NCBI GenBank assembly: GCA_048267245.1
Contig: JBLWXV010000002.1
Coordinates: forward strand, 992,001 to 1,056,000
DNA: 64,000 nt
Reading direction: 5' to 3'
Origin: JBLWXV01 sp048267245
GTDB lineage: Bacteria > Bdellovibrionota > Bacteriovoracia > Bacteriovoracales > Bacteriovoracaceae
How positions within the stretch are numbered: the stretch's first letter is position 1; each line of letters opens with the position of its first letter. Made by a program: the position numbers and the translations under genes. Under the pieces are notes generated by a model, which ran no database searches, had not been told where the DNA came from, and saw only the letters and a list, made by a program, of their open reading frames with translations. Positions 58,897 through 64,000 of the stretch are shown here, one piece after another.

Positions 58897-58924
58897 GGCG
58901 ACCTTTATGGTCGCCTTTTTTTTT
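58897..58924 (+). terminator. Intrinsic terminator of dksA
   Basis: GGCGACC (58897-58903), loop TTTAT, GGTCGCC (58909-58915), then nine T. A false open frame begins in this hairpin. Confidence 0.93.
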
Positions 58925-58948
58925 GGGCCTACACTTTTGCTCTCCGAA

Positions 58949-60538
58949 ATGAGGTTGATGAGATTTTTTAACCTCAAATCTATTCACTCCCTGCTCCTTG
59001 CCTTCATTCTAGTGGCGGCGAGTTCTTGCGTTGATAAGAAAGTCGCTGGGTTGGTAGAGGTGGAAGACCGCGGTCGCTACGAAAATGGCGATGGGGACGG
59101 TGATAGTAGTGACGACAGCACTCTTCCGACGATTAGCTCAGTCGCAAAGCCTGCTAATCGTTGGTATGGTCTCAATCAATATCTCACCTTTACAGTGACC
59201 TACAACGAAGCAGTAACTGTTGAGGGCTTTCCAAAGCTTGTGCTCACCACCGACAATGGCACTCGAGATGCTCTCTATTATACGGGCAGTGGAACCACCA
59301 CTATTGGCTTTCGCTACCGAATTGGCGCCACAGATTCTGATGTGGATGGAATCAGTGTTGATAATCGCATTGATCTCGCCGGTGGAAATATGACAGATGC
59401 CTCCGGCAATGTGGCCGACTTGATTATTGGCAACGTCAATGTCTCAGGTGTTTATATCGATCCGGTTGTTCCCTCTCTACTTGGAATCACGAACGTGGCC
59501 AGTGGGACCTATCGAAACTCAGACGCTCACACACTGAGCTTTGATGTCACCTGGGATAAGGACGTCACAATCACCGGCAACCCGCGCATTCAAATTAATA
59601 TTGGCAGTGGCACGGTCTACGCCAATTATGCTGCTGGCACAGGCTCCACCACGTTGACCTTCACTTATACTGTTGGTGCCGATGATCTCGATCTCGATGG
59701 AATTACCTTAGTGTCGCCGATTAATATTTCTGGCTCAACGATTCGAGATATTGCTCGCAATAATGCTGTGAGAACCTTTACTGTGCCCGATACCAGCGCG
59801 GTCTTTGTCACACCCAATTCACTTGTGCTGTGGCTCGACGGCAGTGATCGCACAACACTACTTGATGCTCAGGGAGACAATGCAAATAGTGGTGCCTTTG
59901 ATAGTGAAGTGTGTACCTGGAATGATCGCTCTTACCGCTCTCACCACATGAGTACCCACGGCGTGGATTCAAATTGCTTAACTTATCAAGCGAGTGCCCT
60001 AAATTCGAATGATATTGCAACTGGTGGTGGCGACGGAGCCTCTCAGTGCTTAAGCACAACTCTCACATCAGGCCTAAGTGCCACGAGTGGTGGCAGTGTC
60101 TTTAGCGTGATGAGATCTAATAGCAGTGTGCAGACCACTCAGACTGTTCTTTGGGGGGATTCTGGCGTTGGGGCCTTTCCTCGCTTAGGTCAGCTAGACA
60201 ATCTTGGAAGTTGGGTGATGAGTGTTGGGGGAGCGGATGATTACTTTGAGTTAGGTAGCTCAGTGATCTCAACTGGGACATGGCAATTGGCCGAGGTTAA
60301 TTTCAATGCTGGCACCTACGGACTCAGACTAGGCGGAGTCAGTGATACCCTCACTGCCGGTGGAGGGGTACTCGCGGCCGATACTGGTGTGGTGAGTGAA
60401 ATTAATCTTGGTTGTGAATCAAATGGCGATAATAATATGGATGCCAGTGTGGCCGAGGTGATGATTTTTGAAAAGAGCCTCAACGCTGCTTCGATTACTC
60501 ATCTTCGAAATATTCTCACGACCAAGTGGGGACTTTAA
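58949..60538 (+). CDS. Lipoprotein with two Ig-like repeats and a LamG-like end
   Basis: About 529 residues from 58949 (58958 also possible; neither has a good ribosome site). Signal SLLLAFILVAASSC with lipobox. A short acidic linker (GDGDGDSSDD) is followed by two repeated Ig-like units (YLTFTVTYNEAVTV, HTLSFDVTWDKDVTI, each followed by DLDLDGI-type ends), then about 200 residues resembling concanavalin-like/LamG (SLVLWLDGSDRTTLLDA to AEVMIFEKSLNAAS). Suggests adhesion or glycan binding at the outer membrane. No catalytic motif seen. Confidence 0.78.
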   Translation: MRLMRFFNLKSIHSLLLAFILVAASSCVDKKVAGLVEVEDRGRYENGDGDGDSSDDSTLPTISSVAKPANRWYGLNQYLTFTVTYNEAVTVEGFPKLVLTTDNGTRDALYYTGSGTTTIGFRYRIGATDSDVDGISVDNRIDLAGGNMTDASGNVADLIIGNVNVSGVYIDPVVPSLLGITNVASGTYRNSDAHTLSFDVTWDKDVTITGNPRIQINIGSGTVYANYAAGTGSTTLTFTYTVGADDLDLDGITLVSPINISGSTIRDIARNNAVRTFTVPDTSAVFVTPNSLVLWLDGSDRTTLLDAQGDNANSGAFDSEVCTWNDRSYRSHHMSTHGVDSNCLTYQASALNSNDIATGGGDGASQCLSTTLTSGLSATSGGSVFSVMRSNSSVQTTQTVLWGDSGVGAFPRLGQLDNLGSWVMSVGGADDYFELGSSVISTGTWQLAEVNFNAGTYGLRLGGVSDTLTAGGGVLAADTGVVSEINLGCESNGDNNMDASVAEVMIFEKSLNAASITHLRNILTTKWGL

Positions 60539-60568
60539 AAAATTGTGGCGAGGTTTCCCCCGCCACAA
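60537..60568 (-). terminator. Intrinsic terminator of htpG, bidirectional
   Basis: TTGTGGCG (60543-60550) and CGCCACAA (60561-60568) pair over a 10-nt loop. On the minus strand six or more U follow (60542-60537), 9 nt after the htpG stop. On the plus strand the tail is CATCTTCTTT. Confidence 0.82.
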
Positions 60569-60576
60569 CATCTTCT

Positions 60577-62484
60577 TTAATTGAGGGCAAGTCCCGCAAG
60601 TTGACCAACGAGTCCGCTGGTCCTCTTAACAAAGGCATCTTTCTCAGCGCCTTCAAGACCTTCGCTAGAAATTAAGGCGAGGTCTTCCACGTGCTTGCAA
60701 AGTCCGGCCACTAGTTCTGGGTGAGTTCCCTTTTCTTCCATTTTAAGGGCCATCTGAACTAGAGGGTTTTGTGGGTTGATGACGAGAGTTTTCTTAATGG
60801 GGAAAGTAGAATTTTGCCCCATGCTCTGGGCCATCTTGGCAAATCTCTTCATCTGCTCATCAATTTTAAAGTAGGCAGGGTAGGGAGAGTTTTTGATCTT
60901 GGCGATCTCAATATCGTCTCCCATATCTGGCATCGCCTCTTCACCTTCTTTCTTTGTGGCCGCTTCTGGGTGGAGAATTTTAGAGAAGAGCTCCTTTACC
61001 TTGACGTCGTCGGCGCTAGTGCTCTCGCTTCCCAGGAGGTTGTCGATCTCAGCGTCAACGCTAGAGAATTTACATTCAAAGTCGCCACTCTTCTTATATT
61101 CGAGGTGCTGAATAAAGTGTGGGTCAATGTGATCATCAAGCTCCACCGCCTCAAGCTTGTGCTCAGTGAGTTGGGCGTTGAGGGAGTGATTGGTTTTATT
61201 CTTTTCAAAGTAGAGAATTGTCTGACCGAGCTTCTCTTTATATTCGGCCGGAATATTCTCGCGGTACTCTGGAAGAGTGAGGAGTTTTTTGTCATTGGTT
61301 TTAAAGAGCACGCGCTCTCTCATGAGCTCATCAAATTTCTCATCACTCACGCAACCATACTTAACAAAGAGGCCAATATCTTCCCAGAGTGAGTCGTACT
61401 TGGCGCGGTCATTCTTGTGAAGTTTCTTAAGTGCCTCTGCGACCTTGCGAACGATATATCCACTGATTTTCTTCACGTTTGGGTCACCCTGCAGGGATGA
61501 TCTCGAGACGTTGAGAGGAATGTCGTGAGAGTCGATGGCCCCTTTGAGTAGGCTTAAGAATTCAGGGATAATATTTTTAACGTTGTCGGTTACAAAGACC
61601 TGCTTGCAGTAGAGGCGAATGGTCTTTTCGTTAAATGGTCTCGCTGGATTAAAGCGCGGGAAGAAGAGAACTCCTTCAAGCGTAAAGGGGTGATCCACTT
61701 TTAGGTGAAGCCAAAATAGAGGCTCGGGCTCAGTGGGAAAGAGCTGGCGGTAGAATTTCTTATAGTCCTCATCATTGAGTTCGCTTGGATCGCGCTTCCA
61801 TAGAGGAGTGGTGTCGTTGACTTGAGTTCCAGTGTAGTCGTCTTTTCCTACCCGCTCTTGATCGATCACCATGATCGGGTAGGGCATAAAGTCGCAGTGA
61901 TTTCGCAAGGTCTCTGAGAGTTTGTGCTCAGAGAGAAATTCTTCACTCTCTTCATTTAGATAAAGAGTGATAGTGGTTCCCACATCGCTTTTACTTGAAT
62001 TAGAGAAAGTGTAGCTGGTGTCACCGTCACAAGACCACTTGGTGGGAGTGGCGCCTTGATTCATTGAAAGGGTTTCCACCTCAACTTTCGTGGCCACCAT
62101 GAAGGCCGAGTAAAAGCCCAAGCCGAATTTACCAATGATGTCGCCGCCCTTGTCGGCACCTTCTTTTTGAAGCTTTTCCACAAATTCACGCGCTCCAGAG
62201 AAGGCGAGTTGGGCGATGTATTTTTCGACTTCCTCCTCTGTCATTCCTAGGCCGTTATCTTTGACAGTGATCGTCTTGGCGGTCTTATTGACGCTTACTT
62301 CAACGCTTCCTACTGGAATTTCTTCATTGCGGGTGCGGGCCAGTGTGGCGCGCTTAGTAATGGCATCAGTGGCATTGGCCACGAGCTCGCGGATGAAGAT
62401 GTCGTGCTCGCTATAGAGCCATTTCTTGATAATTGGGAAAATATCAGAGGTGTTAACGCTAATATTACCTTGGCGTTCGCTCAT
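60577..62484 (-). CDS. htpG: Hsp90-family chaperone HtpG
   Basis: 635 residues. N-terminal ATPase: RELVANATDAITKRATLA, TVKDNGLGMTEEEVEKY, GKFGLGFYSAFMVA; middle segment VDHPFTLEGVLFFPR and DIPLNVSRSSLQGDPNVKKI, cut here as NVSRSSLQGDPNVKK. Full length. ATG 62484 lies eight bases after AAAGGAG; a GTG three codons upstream falls within that site. Likely heat-inducible from the promoter below. Confidence 0.98.
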   Translation of the reverse strand: MSERQGNISVNTSDIFPIIKKWLYSEHDIFIRELVANATDAITKRATLARTRNEEIPVGSVEVSVNKTAKTITVKDNGLGMTEEEVEKYIAQLAFSGAREFVEKLQKEGADKGGDIIGKFGLGFYSAFMVATKVEVETLSMNQGATPTKWSCDGDTSYTFSNSSKSDVGTTITLYLNEESEEFLSEHKLSETLRNHCDFMPYPIMVIDQERVGKDDYTGTQVNDTTPLWKRDPSELNDEDYKKFYRQLFPTEPEPLFWLHLKVDHPFTLEGVLFFPRFNPARPFNEKTIRLYCKQVFVTDNVKNIIPEFLSLLKGAIDSHDIPLNVSRSSLQGDPNVKKISGYIVRKVAEALKKLHKNDRAKYDSLWEDIGLFVKYGCVSDEKFDELMRERVLFKTNDKKLLTLPEYRENIPAEYKEKLGQTILYFEKNKTNHSLNAQLTEHKLEAVELDDHIDPHFIQHLEYKKSGDFECKFSSVDAEIDNLLGSESTSADDVKVKELFSKILHPEAATKKEGEEAMPDMGDDIEIAKIKNSPYPAYFKIDEQMKRFAKMAQSMGQNSTFPIKKTLVINPQNPLVQMALKMEEKGTHPELVAGLCKHVEDLALISSEGLEGAEKDAFVKRTSGLVGQLAGLALN

Positions 62485-62514
62485 TTTGGTCACTCCTTTT
62501 AAATTGAACTCCCT

Positions 62515-62544
62515 TATTATGGGAGCGATCCTTTAAGCGTCAAG
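62515..62544 (-). promoter_or_regulatory. Heat-shock (sigma-32-like) promoter of htpG
   Basis: Minus strand: CTTGACG (62544-62538), 14 bp, CCCATAATA (62523-62515). Sigma-32 consensus is CTTGAAA-N13-17-CCCCATNTA. The same bases also fit sigma-70 (TTGACG, CATAAT), so both could use it. Confidence 0.6.
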
Positions 62545-62608
62545 GTGACTTCGCTAAAACTTTAGGGCAAAATGTCGCTCATAAGTCTTCAATTCTGGGA
62601 GAGACTCA

Positions 62609-63139
62609 TTGAGTAATTTAAATGAGAAAATGCGCGTCATTATTGTGACTACTGGCGGTACAATCGATAAGACCTACGACGAGCTCGATGGGTCGCTGGA
62701 AAATAAAGAGTCGGCAATTAAAGAGAGCATCCTCAAGCGCTTGCGCATGCCCTATACTGAACTCGAGGTCATTAGCGTGCTCAATAAAGACTCTCTCTAT
62801 ATGACTGACTTTGACCGCTCCCTCCTAGTGAAGTCCCTGCGCATTCAACTTCAAAAGGGCCATCCCATAGTCGTGCTCCACGGCACCGACACTATGGCCA
62901 AGTCGGCGAGCTTTGTGCTCGAGGAAATTAAAAAATTTCCCGTGCCCGTGGTTTTTACCGGGGCGATGAAGCCCCTGGGTTTTGACGATTCAGATGCCAA
63001 GCAAAATGTCACCGAGGCGCTACTTGCTAGCAAGTTGCTTGCCCCGGGTGTTTATATTAGTTTTCACAACCGCGTCTTCACAGTGCCCGGAGTAAAGAAG
63101 AATAAAATTCTTCGCACCTTTGAGGCCATTGATGTCTAG
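62609..63139 (+). CDS. Single-domain asparaginase-like protein
   Basis: 176 residues from TTG with GGGAGAG five bases upstream. VTTGGTIDKTYD (nucleophile Thr) and VLHGTDTMAKSA (second Thr-Asp) are intact type I/II asparaginase motifs, followed by VVFTGAMKPLG (Lys). The usual C-terminal domain (about 150 residues) is missing, and the next gene follows at once, so this is a genuine short version, not a truncation by the window. Activity on Asn is plausible but not shown. Overlaps the membrane gene by 8 nt. Confidence 0.83.
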   Translation: MSNLNEKMRVIIVTTGGTIDKTYDELDGSLENKESAIKESILKRLRMPYTELEVISVLNKDSLYMTDFDRSLLVKSLRIQLQKGHPIVVLHGTDTMAKSASFVLEEIKKFPVPVVFTGAMKPLGFDDSDAKQNVTEALLASKLLAPGVYISFHNRVFTVPGVKKNKILRTFEAIDV

Positions 63140-63779
63140 TCCCTACACTTTGCGAGTAGGGCAGATCTTTAAGGGAGGCAGCGAGCTCTTTGTCACTGGG
63201 CTTTTGCCCCTCGTTCTCATTGCGATCTTTGAGGCTTTTGGCATCACTGTGAGTTCATACTTCTTTGGCGAGCAAGTCATTCACTCGCTTTTAAGTATAG
63301 TGATCATGTTCCTTGCCATGGCCGGGGTGATTCTCGTGGCGGCGAGGAGACTTCCTTGGGGGGAGTTTGCAAGTTTTGAGCTTCCAAGCGGCTTTTGGAC
63401 GCCGGCTTTTTTTCTCTTTGTCTCAAGCGCGCTCTATAGCCTGGCCTTTCTTCTAGGTCTGGTGGCACTCGTAGTGCCGGGCATCTTTGCCCTGATTTTC
63501 TTTTCCTACGTTCCTTTGATGGCCGTCTTTTATAAGTCAGAGGCGCACGGAAACTTTGCTATGAGTGTGCGATTTACTAAGCTCGCTCTCTTGCCCACTT
63601 GTCTCATTACCTTGCTCTCTTTCTTCGTAGAAATTGGAGGGATGCTCTTTCAGAATCAATTCTTCAGCTTGCAATTTCTCACCCTCATGGCGCTCAATAT
63701 AATTACTAATTATTTCCAAGTGATTTTCCTCTATCTCTTCCATCGCCTCTGCGCTGCCACAGAACTCGGGCAACACTAG
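63132..63779 (+). CDS. Six-helix membrane protein
   Basis: 215 residues. ATG 63132 lies inside the asparaginase stop region (ATGtcTAG); an in-frame longer start is not needed. About five to six hydrophobic segments, with a conserved-looking LGLVALVVPGIFALIFFSYVP, cut here as LVALVVPGIFALI, recalling DUF975/YciC-like proteins. Coupled to the asparaginase gene. Function unknown. Confidence 0.7.
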   Translation: MSSPYTLRVGQIFKGGSELFVTGLLPLVLIAIFEAFGITVSSYFFGEQVIHSLLSIVIMFLAMAGVILVAARRLPWGEFASFELPSGFWTPAFFLFVSSALYSLAFLLGLVALVVPGIFALIFFSYVPLMAVFYKSEAHGNFAMSVRFTKLALLPTCLITLLSFFVEIGGMLFQNQFFSLQFLTLMALNIITNYFQVIFLYLFHRLCAATELGQH

Positions 63780-63865
63780 CGATCCTCTTCGATACAATTT
63801 CAGTGGCTTATAGGGAAACTACTGTTTTACTCAGGTAACGCGTTAAAATTGGGTCTAAGGAAGCT

Positions 63866-63892
63866 TAAGACTCACCCATTAAAGTCCGATAA
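63866..63892 (+). promoter_or_regulatory. Possible sigma-28-like promoter
   Basis: TAAGACTC (63866-63873), 11 bp, TCCGATAA (63885-63892). The -10 differs from GCCGATAA by one base and spacing is exact, but the -35 is poor beyond TAA. Start near 63899, close to the ATG at 63903. Confidence 0.35.
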
Positions 63893-63902
63893 GTAGTTGT
63901 AT

Positions 63903-64000
63903 ATGTTTCAAGGAAAGAACAACACATTCACGCGCAAAAGTTCTCTGCACACACTACTGCTTGTGCTCGCCCTCGTTTTGCAAAGTTGTATTCAAAATAC
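63903..64000 (+). CDS. N-terminus of a lipoprotein (partial)
   Basis: An ATG opens a frame that leaves the window after about 32 residues. It encodes a basic start, a hydrophobic segment TLLLVLALVL and lipobox LQSC, so the product is a lipoprotein. No ribosome site is seen upstream. Confidence 0.68.
   Translation, partial: MFQGKNNTFTRKSSLHTLLLVLALVLQSCIQN

Noticed and set aside
58889..58948. Upstream start for the Ig-like lipoprotein
   Set aside because: These codons come from the dksA terminator hairpin and its T-run.
1..64000. CRISPR arrays, IS elements, prophage, integrons
   Set aside because: No regularly spaced repeats, transposase, integrase or phage genes were found on either strand.

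Overview
The window looks like chromosomal DNA of a Gram-negative predatory-type deltaproteobacterium, most likely the Bacteriovoracales branch of Bdellovibrionota (Bacteriovorax/Halobacteriovorax/Peredibacter-like). This is inferred from gene content: many short-signal lipoproteins, a CFI-box C-terminal protein, a sigma-28-type promoter in front of a giant Cys-rich secreted protein, Na+-NQR with NqrM, and a standalone FliG C-terminal domain. No phylogeny could be run. GC content is moderate by eye and genes are densely packed, with many ATGA/TAATG overlaps. No transposase, integrase, CRISPR array, phage gene or rRNA operon was seen; there is one tRNA, tRNA-Leu(UAA).

Layout. 1-8.3 kb: OlsB/PlsC acyltransferase pair, RarD-type permease, NadD-like enzyme, rpsD with its own promoter and terminator, class IV aminotransferase, a CFI-box surface protein, a receiver-only response regulator and YebC. 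8.3-16.3 kb: CGFS glutaredoxin-BolA pair, exonuclease-DinG helicase, MATE exporter, methyltransferase, YchJ. 16.6-23.9 kb: complete nqrABCDEF-apbE-nqrM operon (sodium-pumping NADH dehydrogenase plus two maturation factors). 24.1-29.5 kb: sucA-sucB-lpdA (2-oxoglutarate dehydrogenase) closed by an intrinsic terminator. 29.6-34.3 kb: phospholipase A2-like protein, tRNA-Leu, and a coupled four-gene operon: lipoprotein, a NuoB-like protein lacking all cluster cysteines, a divergent NuoCD-like protein and a NuoI-like 2x[4Fe-4S] ferredoxin. 34.2-43.3 kb: aat, ureohydrolase, 2-hydroxyacid dehydrogenase, YiiX-like hydrolase, map, BFD-like protein, tatC-DUF4149-hldD. 43.3-49.5 kb: GYF/coiled-coil/PilZ protein divergent from a standalone FliG C-terminal domain, small secreted proteins and lipoproteins, a SpoU methyltransferase, a trypsin-like protease. 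49.6-53.5 kb: membrane acyltransferase, AdoMet decarboxylase fused to a membrane domain, and aminopropyltransferase fused to a homologous membrane domain. 53.6-64 kb: giant Cys-rich protein under a sigma-28-type promoter, a DksA/TraR protein under a sigma-54-type promoter, an Ig-like lipoprotein, htpG with a heat-shock-like promoter, a one-domain asparaginase, a membrane protein and a lipoprotein cut by the window end.

How the parts fit. Lpd, the E3 of the 2-oxoglutarate dehydrogenase complex, makes NADH that Nqr can oxidise while pumping Na+. The complex-I-like operon looks like a soluble arm whose catalytic ligands are gone, so it probably has a non-respiratory or regulatory role. The strongest candidates for undescribed biology are that operon, the paired membrane-anchored SpeD/SpeE system, and the PilZ/FliG-C pair.
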